NCBI GenBank assembly: GCA_900240875.1
Contig: OESE01000182.1
Coordinates: 186,001-250,000, forward strand
Direction of reading: 5' to 3'
Source of the DNA: Crithidia expoeki
Taxonomy: Eukaryota > Euglenozoa > Kinetoplastea > Trypanosomatida > Trypanosomatidae
Length of the DNA: 64,000 bases
Position 1 is the first letter of the stretch; every line of letters starts with the position of its first letter. This document shows, piece by piece, positions 1-9,256 of the stretch. Under the pieces are notes generated by a model. The model was not told where the DNA came from and searched no databases. It worked only from the letters and a program-made list of their open reading frames with translations. The position numbers and the translations under genes were made by a program.

Positions 1-2
1 AG

Positions 3-125
3 GCGCTCGTCGTGTCGGGGGGCGGCGGTGGCGGTGTGGCCGTGCGTCGGCAGCCGCTCTCGGTGGGGATCAAGGAGAAGACGGGGTTTGTAGAAGCCTA
101 CATTGCGATGCTTCGGAAAGCTTGA
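3..125 (+). CDS. 3' end of an upstream gene (partial, unidentified)
   Basis: The frame opening at base 3 is free of stops until TGA at 123-125 and encodes about 40 residues, ending GFVEAYIAMLRKA. It begins with a Gly/Val-rich stretch (VVSGGGGGVAVRRQPL) followed by a more ordered tail. The GC-rich third positions match the coding regions of the window, and composition changes to T-rich spacer right after the stop, which supports this as a true C-terminus. The 5' part lies outside the window and the fragment is too short to name. A spurious non-coding frame is possible but less likely. Confidence 0.5.
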   Translation, partial: ALVVSGGGGGGVAVRRQPLSVGIKEKTGFVEAYIAMLRKA

Positions 126-629
126 AGAAGCGGGGATGTGCGTTTCTAACGATGCCCTGTAGTTGTTGCGGCACCGCTGCTTCACCAAAAAGCAAGAAGA
201 CAATGTGCACTTCCCACACGAATAGAGAGAGACGCGGTGTTTGTTTTCTCGCTGACCAGGTCAGCATTGCCCTTTGTTGCTGTCGTTTTCAGCCCTAAAT
301 GTAGGCTCGCTTCAACTTCTAGAACGCTGACGTGCTCTCGCAACACATCGACTCTTTCTCAGCTAAAGGAGATGGATGGTGGTGGTGGGGTGGCGCACTT
401 CCGTTTCTGCCATATTCACTCTACTCTGCTTTCTCCTGTTCATCATTGCTTTCATCACCTCACAACATTCAAACTAAAGACCTCAATTGCCTCTTGTACA
501 AAACGGAACGTCTGCACGTAGTGGCCGCAAAGAAGCCCCCGTTTTTACCTCGTCAACCCGTCTTTCCTCGCTTGTTCATACTTGGGTCTTTATTTCCTCC
601 TACATCCGTGACATGTAAAGTAGACATCA
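126..629 (+). other. Intergenic spacer with trans-splice signal
   Basis: No convincing gene. A pyrimidine-rich tract at about 538-602 is followed by AG at 619-620, the likely spliced-leader acceptor for the gene starting at 630, which would give a 9-nt 5' UTR. An ATG directly followed by TAA at 613-618 lies upstream of that AG and would be removed by trans-splicing. Confidence 0.5.
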
Positions 630-3600
630 ATGAACCATTCCGCGTCGTCCTCGCAGCCGCATGAGCAGTCCACCGGCCGCACAGCTTCGACTGAGAAGGA
701 GGTAAACGATCACTCCGATCAGACTCGGTACGCGCTCAAACAAACACCCCGACACGAACCGCAAACCGTTAGTTCAGCATCCACGTTACATCCCGTTCTA
801 CCGACGGTAGAACGGTTTCCAAGGTCGGCGCGACGCACGCCCCCACCCCCGCTTGACCAAACTGCGTTAGCAGAGAGGAACAGCGCGGTATCTTCGTCTC
901 ATGACTCTTTACATGAAAGCCGAGTACAGACGATCAACGGACGAATTAGCACTCAACAGTCGATTGGGCCTCACCGCAAAGTGGCGCTGGGTGTTTTCAA
1001 CCGGCTGTTGAAGTCGCATGCCCGTGCACCGCCTCTTGACAAGGCTGACCCACAAACCACCGCACCGTCTCTCACAGCTTCTGTGTCAGATGCTAGAGAA
1101 ACGAAGAAAGCTACTGCTGTTGCAGAAAGACGCTCAACAGCGGACGTAGCAATGGGCGAGGACGTTCAGCAACAGAATGATTCGGACGTGGTGAAGGAAA
1201 ACGAAGTCGAAAGTGGTGGAGATTCAACTAGTGACGGTGCAGACGGTGTGCTGCCGTGGTGGAAGCGCATTTTGATCGACGCTCACTACCGTCATCGGCT
1301 AATGCAGCTGAGCACGGAGGCCTACCGAAGGGAGCTGAAGTTGCTGCGCGACACCCCTGACGTCATCTCCGGCAGCGCCGGCATGGGGAAGAGGAGAGTC
1401 TGGCGCGAGCGGCGGTGGTGGAAGGACGAGCTTGCGGAGGATATCACGCCACTCCACTACAAGCAAGATGAGAGCAACGATATGACAGCTGCTGCGCATC
1501 TGCATCAAACCGAAGCACCAGACGAGAAGAATACTGCTGCAGCATCAACAGCTTCTTCTTCCTCATCCTCTCCTCCGCCCATTAAAGACGAAGTAGACGA
1601 GACCGTTGTGATGTCGCAGCACGTTGTACTGAAAATACCACCTCCCAGCACTGTAAACACTTTGTTTGCCTTCCATCACCCACGCTCCATCATCGACGCC
1701 TCAGCCCTCGAAACAGTTCGTGGCGTGGCGCTCGGTGTGATGCCGCCTGTCCAACACGCAGGGGAGCAGGCTGTTCAGGAGGCTGCTATTGAGGCCCACC
1801 TCCGCAGCCAGCGCCGGTTCTCTCTGCACACTTCTCTCGCGGCAAAACGCAGGCTAGCCAAAGATATTCTAGCCGGGCGCGAAGATGTCCCGATGCAGAC
1901 AGCAATTACAGATACCGTGCTCGACATGACCCCGGCGGTAACAGCAGCGGCAGTACCGAGACCTCGGTTGTCGCAACGCCCAAAAAGCATGATACGACAG
2001 TTGAACGGAAAACGTGAGTTGCTGTCAACAGAGTGGAGTGAAAACAGCACGTCCGACAACGAGGAAGGCGCAGTGCATGAATCGGTGGTGCCGCCGCGGT
2101 TCGACTCACGGCCCGGTACCCCGTTGCGGGTGCGGTCTCGTCTGCCACCGAGCAACCGCGCACTGCTGGAAGCTCAGCACGCAGTAAACGTTGCAACAAT
2201 ACAAACCCACAGTAGCGCCCTCCCCACTTGCGCAGCCACTCCCGTTCCCAGGCTGAAGCTGACGGTGCCGTCGTCGTTCGACGAGAAAGAAAGCCGGCGA
2301 CACGATAACAGCAAACACGGCGGCTTGGCACTTCCCAATGAGGGTGAGATGACGAGGGCGGAGGTGTACACCCAGCAGCATCGACTGCGTTGCCAGGAAG
2401 CGGCGCTGGCGTGCACGGACGGCACGGAAAATCTCTATGGACTGCAGTACGTCTGGCGGCTGCCGCTGCCACCCAGTGGATTTATCCGCGTGGTGCCTGA
2501 CCCACGTTATGCGATGTGGCCCGAGGACGAAGAAAGCAAGCATTTGTTGGGCGGGAATACAGATGATAGTACTTCCTACAACTCACGTGGTGGTGGTCGC
2601 CGCAGCGCCGGTCGCACGAAGGTAATCACGACAGCCACAGCTTCGATGATGAACAACCACTACCGACAGCGGGAGATGCGCCGCCTGGCCCGCCGTGTGA
2701 ACCGACGCTCTCGCAAACTGCGCCGGTTGCACGAGATTGGTCGTCGTCATCTGTGCTACAACGACCTTGCGCTGCTCTCCGACTCCGACGCATCGTCGCT
2801 GTCCTCCTCGCTTGCGTTATTAAACGTCGACACTGTCGAGGTAGAGAACAACAAAAATAGCAGCAACAGTAACAACGGCAGTGGCGGGTGTCTGTTGTTA
2901 GACGGGAACAAGAGGTTTCCCTCGCGTTCCTCGTTGAGCGGCACCCCTCAGCTGGAGAAGCTGAAACGTGGAGCGGCTGTCGAATCCACGGCTGCGGCGC
3001 AGCAAAAACTTGCCCGGCCCATTTACGACGGCGCGCTGAACATCAACATCTATGCCGAGGTGCTCGATCGTATGCAACTACGCAACGGCCGAGAAAAGAA
3101 GCGAAATGTGGTGGACAGTGCTGGAGACGCTAAAACGCAGAACGGCTTTGACCGGACAGCAACAATGTCGGGCACCGTTGCGTGGAAAGGTGCATCGCAA
3201 GGAGATGGACCGCTGCTGCCGACTAAACGTATTTTTCTCGGGTGCTACCGACAGAGTCGACTGCTCGTCCACTACAAGATGTATTGCCGCGCGCTGCACG
3301 AAGAAGCACGAGTCCGCTGCGGGCTGCCACTCACGCACGTCACACGAAATACCAACACAAACATAAGCCACAAGAGTGATGATGATGCAACGGACATAAA
3401 GTCTCCCCCGTACCTGTTCGATAAAGCCACCTCCGCCCTCCTTCGTGGTGTTCCCGCGATCCCATTCCCGGTCCTGCGTCTACAGGTACAACCGCCTTTG
3501 CTGCGAGAGCCGCATGTTCGGCACACACCCCTTCTGTCCACCATTACGGAGTCACGTTGCTGGGTGGGCCTCTTCCCCTCCGCCAAGGTCGACCTCACTT

Positions 3601-6467
3601 TAGACGCACATCAAGCCTGGCGCATGCTGCGGGAGTCGGCGCTGGTTCAACAGGCCCTACGCGACATCTTCGAAGACCTCCCACACGACAAGGAAGGGCT
3701 GCTTGACAAGCGCACCTTCGTTCTCTTTGTGCTGCAGCTGCTGGAGCTGTTCTTCCCGACGCACCTCAGTTCGACAATTCACGTCGCAATCGCAGAGGAG
3801 GAATGGGTCTATCGTGGCACCACCGAACACATTGGGCCGCACACGTTTCAGGAGAAGTTCTTTGGCTTTCCGTTTATCTTTTTGCGCGACGTCGCGGCGG
3901 TGACAGAAGCCGAGTTGGTGGAATTCTGGTCCATCCTGCGCGTGTGCTTGCGGGCGCAGCAGGAGCTGGCAAGGCCCCGCCTTCCAGGGGAAAGTGTCTT
4001 CACCCCACCAGAGGACCTAATCACCGCGCTGCACCTTCTGGTTCCGCTAACCAGCTTTAGTCCGCTACAGCTGCGGGCGCTGATATCCTCGCCGCCCCCT
4101 GCATTTGATCCACTTGTCTACGATCGCTTCTGCCTGCTGACGGAGGCGTATCGAAGCGATTTAGTGGTTCGAAACGCACCACGTGCACAGCAGTACGCCG
4201 TGGCTCGCACGAGGGTGGAACAGCGGCTGCGTCTGCTAGAAGCGCAACGGCGAACGAGCGACGCAGCAAAGGTGGCAGCGGTAAGTGGCTCTGCGGTGCC
4301 CACAGCGGCGCTCACAGCTTCTACAACCGCAGGAACACTACAGGTGAACCTGAACACGGAGAAGCAGAATACGCAGCAACAACAATTAACGGACGGGCAG
4401 AGTAAAGTCACGCTGTCGTTGTCTGATCTACTGAGCACGTCCGCCGGCACCACGTCTCGGATAGGGGTTGGAAACGCAGTGCAGCTAGAGCGCGAGGCGC
4501 ACCGGCGCTTCCTCGAAGCACAGGAAAAGCGCGCACTGTTTGAGCAGTCCGCGCACTATAAGAAGCGGCAGAGGCACCTGCACGAACGGGCTGCTGCAGT
4601 GCTGTCAGAAATTGAGTGCACGAGTAGCTCATGGGAGCTGCACCGCACTGATGTGTATGAGTTACCGTCGAAGAGCTGCAGTGGCCTCAGAACGACATCG
4701 GCAGCGGCAGGCTCACTGACGTTGGGCAACAGCAACCACGAGATAGAGGAAGAGGATGTTGAGGACGCGCTTCTGGATTATTTGGAAGACGTGCCGTCTG
4801 ACGTTTTCAGTGGTCGTGTCTCGTTGCGAGAGCGCTACTTGCTGCACGTAGGGTATCAGCACCGTAGACAGGAACACCAATTGCCTTGGTTGCAGCACCG
4901 CGCAAACACCACCACGAGTGTGATCACTTCTGGTGCTGCGTCGACAGCGTCCACCACACCTTCCGAATGCACGTCGTTCTCCAACACGATTCGCACGGTG
5001 GTCCCGGACCGTGAAACTAAAACGCGTCGATTTCTCAGTGTTATGAAGGGCGAGGACCACACGATGCAGGAACGACAGCACCTCGTCGCAGCGGAGTATG
5101 CGCGGCTGCTTGGCCCTGCTGACAGAGTCCCCACGAGAAAAGATAGGGACCATCACGATGCTGACACATATCAACAGCACCACGTGTCATCGAGTACAAT
5201 CACGGCGTCGTATGCAGCCGGCATGTACCCGCTGCATCCTGTTCCGCGCACGATCAGCAGCATCATCACACCATCCGATCCGCGAGCACGTGCGCATATC
5301 CTCGAACAAGAGGAGTACAAAATATCGGAGCGAAGTGGGCACGAGGACAAAATCGAGTCTGCATCGAAGCACGAGGGAAGAGGAGAAGGTGGAACTATGA
5401 AGGCTCGTCCGCTACGCCGTACGCCATCCCGTTTGCATACTAAGCTGTCGTCAGCTGCGGTGGTCGCTGGATTTAGCGCTGCCCGCACTCTGCATCCACG
5501 GCACCGTGTTGCGAAAGGCGCCGCCCTTGTCGCTGCTGCCGATTTTAATAATACCAACAGTAGCAGTACCAGTAACAAACGTGCGATATCCACACCGATA
5601 CCACCCTTAACTGCGTTTACACCAGCGCCACCACCAGCAGCGGCAGCAGCAGCTCCCATAGCAGAGGTCTCGCAGCAGCGTCAACATGTCTTCACACAGC
5701 GTGTTGCAGTTGTAGTGAATCTGGAGCACAGTGGGAGCAGCATCGCTGGACGAGGAAAAAAGGTGTTTCATCCGTCGGCATTTCTTGTGACATCGACGAA
5801 CTCTGCTGCTGCATCGGCGTTGCCTGCGCCGATTCCGCCCACAGCCTCATCCTTTATATCACCAATGATGAGTGTCGGTGCAGCAACGTCAATGAGAACA
5901 ATAACAGCAGCAGCAGCCGCTCGCGTGGGCCACCAACAACTTGCAGAGCATAATGGTGAGCGTGAGGGTAGCCATCGACTGGTACGGCCAATCAGCACCG
6001 TCGCGTTTCTTGATGCTGCCTCGGAGAGCAACACCGTAGACAGCGACCATTGTGCCAACAGTGCGATTCACCACCGCGTCAACAACGACAATAACAGCAG
6101 TTATAACGGCAGCAGCGTAGGGGTAGAAGAGGATGGAAACAGTACGGTGACTTCGTCGGTGCTGTTGGAGTCGTCGCGGTCGTTCTTTAACAGCTACAGT
6201 GCGCAGCATACCTCGAACGCGTCGTCCGCTGGGACGGTGCTGAGTGTGGATGTTGATAACGCAAAAGCTGGCGGCAACAATCCTACTCACTCCCCGCAGA
6301 AGGGACATCAACCGCAGCAACAGCGCACTGGTACTGCCGCGCGTTCTGCTTCTGCTTTGCACGACACACACTACGCTTGCCGGCTACGTGCGCAGCAGCG
6401 TCGCCACCAGAAATATAATCTACAGTTCAACTCATCCGGAAAGCTGAGCTCGACGCTGAAGCGGTAG
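630..6467 (+). CDS. Large hypothetical protein (1945 aa), kinetoplastid type
   Basis: I cannot assign a function. The protein alternates ordered blocks with long low-complexity linkers rich in Ser, Ala, Gln and His. Ordered parts are a Trp-rich basic block (about 208-275, with PWWKRILIDAHYRHR), a block near 600 (ENLYGLQYVW), a strongly basic helix at about 681-705, and a central module at about 970-1180. The central module contains DIFEDLPHDKEGLLD and, further on, EEEWVYRG and FQEKFFGFPFIFLRD; this spacing recalls the EF-hand-like pairs of several flagellar proteins, but canonical Ca-ligand loops are not evident. The last 450 residues are mostly disordered. No signal peptide or membrane span is seen. 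The ATG at 630 follows a good splice acceptor (AG at 619-620). The single uninterrupted frame over 5.8 kb makes the gene itself certain; the module assignment is inference. Confidence 0.85.
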   Translation: MNHSASSSQPHEQSTGRTASTEKEVNDHSDQTRYALKQTPRHEPQTVSSASTLHPVLPTVERFPRSARRTPPPPLDQTALAERNSAVSSSHDSLHESRVQTINGRISTQQSIGPHRKVALGVFNRLLKSHARAPPLDKADPQTTAPSLTASVSDARETKKATAVAERRSTADVAMGEDVQQQNDSDVVKENEVESGGDSTSDGADGVLPWWKRILIDAHYRHRLMQLSTEAYRRELKLLRDTPDVISGSAGMGKRRVWRERRWWKDELAEDITPLHYKQDESNDMTAAAHLHQTEAPDEKNTAAASTASSSSSSPPPIKDEVDETVVMSQHVVLKIPPPSTVNTLFAFHHPRSIIDASALETVRGVALGVMPPVQHAGEQAVQEAAIEAHLRSQRRFSLHTSLAAKRRLAKDILAGREDVPMQTAITDTVLDMTPAVTAAAVPRPRLSQRPKSMIRQLNGKRELLSTEWSENSTSDNEEGAVHESVVPPRFDSRPGTPLRVRSRLPPSNRALLEAQHAVNVATIQTHSSALPTCAATPVPRLKLTVPSSFDEKESRRHDNSKHGGLALPNEGEMTRAEVYTQQHRLRCQEAALACTDGTENLYGLQYVWRLPLPPSGFIRVVPDPRYAMWPEDEESKHLLGGNTDDSTSYNSRGGGRRSAGRTKVITTATASMMNNHYRQREMRRLARRVNRRSRKLRRLHEIGRRHLCYNDLALLSDSDASSLSSSLALLNVDTVEVENNKNSSNSNNGSGGCLLLDGNKRFPSRSSLSGTPQLEKLKRGAAVESTAAAQQKLARPIYDGALNINIYAEVLDRMQLRNGREKKRNVVDSAGDAKTQNGFDRTATMSGTVAWKGASQGDGPLLPTKRIFLGCYRQSRLLVHYKMYCRALHEEARVRCGLPLTHVTRNTNTNISHKSDDDATDIKSPPYLFDKATSALLRGVPAIPFPVLRLQVQPPLLREPHVRHTPLLSTITESRCWVGLFPSAKVDLTLDAHQAWRMLRESALVQQALRDIFEDLPHDKEGLLDKRTFVLFVLQLLELFFPTHLSSTIHVAIAEEEWVYRGTTEHIGPHTFQEKFFGFPFIFLRDVAAVTEAELVEFWSILRVCLRAQQELARPRLPGESVFTPPEDLITALHLLVPLTSFSPLQLRALISSPPPAFDPLVYDRFCLLTEAYRSDLVVRNAPRAQQYAVARTRVEQRLRLLEAQRRTSDAAKVAAVSGSAVPTAALTASTTAGTLQVNLNTEKQNTQQQQLTDGQSKVTLSLSDLLSTSAGTTSRIGVGNAVQLEREAHRRFLEAQEKRALFEQSAHYKKRQRHLHERAAAVLSEIECTSSSWELHRTDVYELPSKSCSGLRTTSAAAGSLTLGNSNHEIEEEDVEDALLDYLEDVPSDVFSGRVSLRERYLLHVGYQHRRQEHQLPWLQHRANTTTSVITSGAASTASTTPSECTSFSNTIRTVVPDRETKTRRFLSVMKGEDHTMQERQHLVAAEYARLLGPADRVPTRKDRDHHDADTYQQHHVSSSTITASYAAGMYPLHPVPRTISSIITPSDPRARAHILEQEEYKISERSGHEDKIESASKHEGRGEGGTMKARPLRRTPSRLHTKLSSAAVVAGFSAARTLHPRHRVAKGAALVAAADFNNTNSSSTSNKRAISTPIPPLTAFTPAPPPAAAAAAPIAEVSQQRQHVFTQRVAVVVNLEHSGSSIAGRGKKVFHPSAFLVTSTNSAAASALPAPIPPTASSFISPMMSVGAATSMRTITAAAAARVGHQQLAEHNGEREGSHRLVRPISTVAFLDAASESNTVDSDHCANSAIHHRVNNDNNSSYNGSSVGVEEDGNSTVTSSVLLESSRSFFNSYSAQHTSNASSAGTVLSVDVDNAKAGGNNPTHSPQKGHQPQQQRTGTAARSASALHDTHYACRLRAQQRRHQKYNLQFNSSGKLSSTLKR

Positions 6468-7051
6468 ACGTGTGACGCGTGTCCTTCGATGTAACTCCAT
6501 TTATTTTCTTCTGTGCGCTCAGATTTTTTCCCCCTCTTTTTTGAGCACTCTTCGACTGAATTGGAACTTCGAACTTAACGATGTGTAGCAACTGCCAGCA
6601 CGGCAGCTTTGCGTGCGAACGAGAAACAAAACACTTTCTTCCCTCTTTCCCCCTCCCCCCCCGTAACTTGAAATGTCATTTAGTGACGGTGATTTAGTGA
6701 CAACGAGCACCGCTCTTGTGTCCTCTTCTCATTCTACTTACTTCCGTTATTGTTCTGTACTCCCTCAACTTCTCTTTTGCTCTGCGCTCCTTTCTTTTGC
6801 TGGGAAATGTGCTGTGGTCTGTGAGCGCCGTGTGTGCTTTACCATGACTTTTTTTTGTTTTTTGGTTGAGCGCAACGTTTTCTTTAGAGGAACAGTGAGT
6901 GTGCCTCGGTGCGCGCGCGGACTCCTTTGCGCGAAGCCTCATTGACCTTTGCTCTGTACCTGCAGCAGTCTCGTATATTCCCACCTTTTCTGTTGCTTCC
7001 ACGATTCCTTTCCGTCCTGCTACTGCCTATCCGGTTTTCACAGCAACTCAG
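6468..7051 (+). other. Intergenic spacer
   Basis: T- and C-rich spacer without a supportable gene. It holds the 3' UTR of the 1945-residue protein and the splice region of the next gene, including a poly-C run near 6650-6661. Confidence 0.5.
6976..7043 (+). promoter_or_regulatory. Trans-splice acceptor for the gene at 7052
   Basis: A long pyrimidine-rich tract ends in AG at 7042-7043, nine bases before the ATG at 7052. This places upstream in-frame codons (open back to 6899 from a GTG) outside the mature mRNA and decides the start. Prediction from the usual trypanosomatid pattern only. Confidence 0.5.
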
Positions 7052-8302
7052 ATGTCATCAGCCATTACACTCGTGGGCAATCAACAGGTGATTGCCCTGG
7101 CCTCTCGCCTCATCATCGGCATACGGCTGCAAGGCACCATAGGCTTCATCGATCCACGCAGCCCGTACACGATCAAGCCCCGCCCTTACCTTGCTTACTT
7201 TGCCGAAACACTGCGCCGCCTGCATTGCGACGTCACGATTTTCGTGCCAACGAATGAGGAGCACGATCGTGATATCATCGATAGGTTCCACCGCCGCGAC
7301 TTCCCAGTGCCGTTTCGCTACATTCACGACCACTCAAAGTTCGTCGGAGCTGGTGGCGGTCGTGGTAACCGCAAGCATGGCATCGCACCAAACAACTACA
7401 CCGAGTGCCTGCGCATTCAAGCAAATCAGGTTAACGGCACCGGTCCGGCTACCAACCGCATTCTCTTCATTGACTCGGAGGTAAACTATCGGTTTACCCC
7501 AGTGCAGACGGTAATTCTGGACAGCTACGAACCGCTGACCCGGCGGCAGAAACGCGAAATTGCAAAAGAGCAACACAGTAACCCGTTTGGTAGCAGCGTC
7601 AGCTCGCACCAGGAGCGGCGGTACGCGGCGGCAGCGGCGAAGGCGACAGGGCACACCGTGCGTCACCGCGCCGTCGTTCACGCAGAACATCTGCAGGCGC
7701 AGCTGGACAAGACTCAGTCGAGCACAGAGTTGCTGCTGGCGGAGCAGGCACGGGTGCCGCTGGTGGAGCCGGCGGCGGACTTGGAGATCAAAGCGACTGG
7801 CGGAAGGCGATTATCCTCCCCCGCTTCGTCTTCATGTCGTTCACAAGAAGATATTACTGAACGGAGAAACGGCGCGTTCCGTAGTGGCAGTAGCAACAAC
7901 TGTAGTCCACACCTCGGTCCACGTGGCTGTATCGCAGGTGTTGAAGTGCGCGGTGACGCAGCCGCTGCTGGCCCAGCAGCTGGCAACACTGCGGAGGGTG
8001 CCGCGATGTCCCACACGTTGGCCATCAACTTGGAGGACTACAGCTTAGTGGCGCTGGCGGAGATGATTGCGGAGATGGCGGCGAGTGACGTGGGCGTTGC
8101 GGATTACCTGAAGATGGAGCCGCTGATCGAGAAAGTGGAGATACCGTTCCATGGGAAGGCTAACTACCTTCCACCGGAGAACTGCGACAACATCGAGTTG
8201 CTGAACTGGAATCAAATTAAGGTTATGGAGAGGCAGTCGCGTGATACGGGCGTGCCGGAAACCGTGGAGGAAACTGCGGAACACAAAAACTTCTTTCAAT
8301 AA
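7052..8302 (+). CDS. Degenerate FCP1/NIF-like (HAD-fold) domain protein, 416 aa
   Basis: Residues about 22-160 resemble the FCP1 homology (NIF, HAD-superfamily) domain shared by CTD phosphatases and Tim50. A segment IKPRPYLAYFAETLRRL matches the family's 'RPG...FL..L' helix, followed by a strand (CDVTIFVPT) and, later, ILFIDSEVNYRF, which sits where the second conserved strand and loop would be. The catalytic DxDxT motif expected near the N-terminus is replaced by IGFIDPRSPY, so a phosphatase activity is doubtful. After residue 170 the protein is basic and low-complexity, then ends in an ordered helical region (about 320-416). No clear membrane segment, so a Tim50-like inner-membrane role is not supported. 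The ATG at 7052 was chosen because the frame further upstream starts only at GTG and is cut off by the splice acceptor. The gene is firm; the family call is tentative. Confidence 0.6.
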   Translation: MSSAITLVGNQQVIALASRLIIGIRLQGTIGFIDPRSPYTIKPRPYLAYFAETLRRLHCDVTIFVPTNEEHDRDIIDRFHRRDFPVPFRYIHDHSKFVGAGGGRGNRKHGIAPNNYTECLRIQANQVNGTGPATNRILFIDSEVNYRFTPVQTVILDSYEPLTRRQKREIAKEQHSNPFGSSVSSHQERRYAAAAAKATGHTVRHRAVVHAEHLQAQLDKTQSSTELLLAEQARVPLVEPAADLEIKATGGRRLSSPASSSCRSQEDITERRNGAFRSGSSNNCSPHLGPRGCIAGVEVRGDAAAAGPAAGNTAEGAAMSHTLAINLEDYSLVALAEMIAEMAASDVGVADYLKMEPLIEKVEIPFHGKANYLPPENCDNIELLNWNQIKVMERQSRDTGVPETVEETAEHKNFFQ

Positions 8303-9256
8303 AAAGGTAGCGGATGACTAGGATTGAGAACGAGTTGAACCGCTGATGTCGGAGGAGCGGTGTTCGCCACGGTTGAAGTGAAATGCTGATTCTTTCATTA
8401 CCTTCACATGTTGTTGTTGTTGTTTTCCATCACATTCTCATCCGTTTCCTGCAATTTTGCACAGGTCGCGATAACATCCACACACATGCGCACACGCGCA
8501 CATACATGAGGGTGCATTTGCAGCCAACGCGTCACGTTAACGTAGAGCCATAAGCAAAGATCGAGGCGGTCGTTTGATTTAAGAAGAAAACGAAAGATGA
8601 TGAGTATACGCTGCGTGCTGCGATACCAATGGCCTATGCGCTTGCGGTTATCCTCCCCCTTCTTTCATCCCTTCTTCTGCGCTTGTCCTTTCCACCTTTT
8701 GTACTTCTTTGCCTACTGCCACAAACTGCATTCCGCTGATTTACAGAATACCCTTTTTCTTTAAGTAACAACAGCTTTGGTGATTTGACGTTCTTCCTTC
8801 TATAGTCTTCTCCACCAACTCTCTCGACCTCGCGTTTTGCCTTTTCTGTTTTGTTGTTGTTTTCTTTCGGTTTTCGTGCTCTTGTTGAATCTCCCCTCCA
8901 CACGAACTACGAGATCTTCGCTGAAGGTTCACCCCTTTCTCTTGGCCTTCTTGGCTACTCCTTCCGTATACGCTACGCGTTTAGTGCTTTCTCTGTCAGT
9001 AGATCGGTGCGCGTGTTTGCTGGTTTCTTCTCTCTTCGGGTTCTTCATTTTCCTTTTTCCACTTCCACTACCCCAAATCACTGTTTACTATCGTACTCCC
9101 GTAGAACGTAAAGGTGCCCCGTTTATTCAGTTAAACCAACAGAGGGTCGTCTTGCACACACGGCGTCACCCCTGCCTCGTTGTCTCCTTTCATTTCATTC
9201 CGTAGCCGACCACACAAACAAGCAAGCAGATTGTTACAGTGGTTTTTGTTGTCCAG
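8303..9256 (+). other. Intergenic spacer
   Basis: About 950 bp of pyrimidine-rich spacer with no supportable gene. Contains short TTG and CA tracts (near 8410 and 8480-8500) and a splice acceptor for the next gene at 9205. Confidence 0.5.
9165..9205 (+). promoter_or_regulatory. Trans-splice acceptor for the gene at 9257
   Basis: A pyrimidine tract (9165-9200) ends in CGTAG, AG at 9204-9205, giving a 51-nt 5' UTR. A second AG directly abuts the ATG at 9257 and is a less likely acceptor. Confidence 0.45.
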
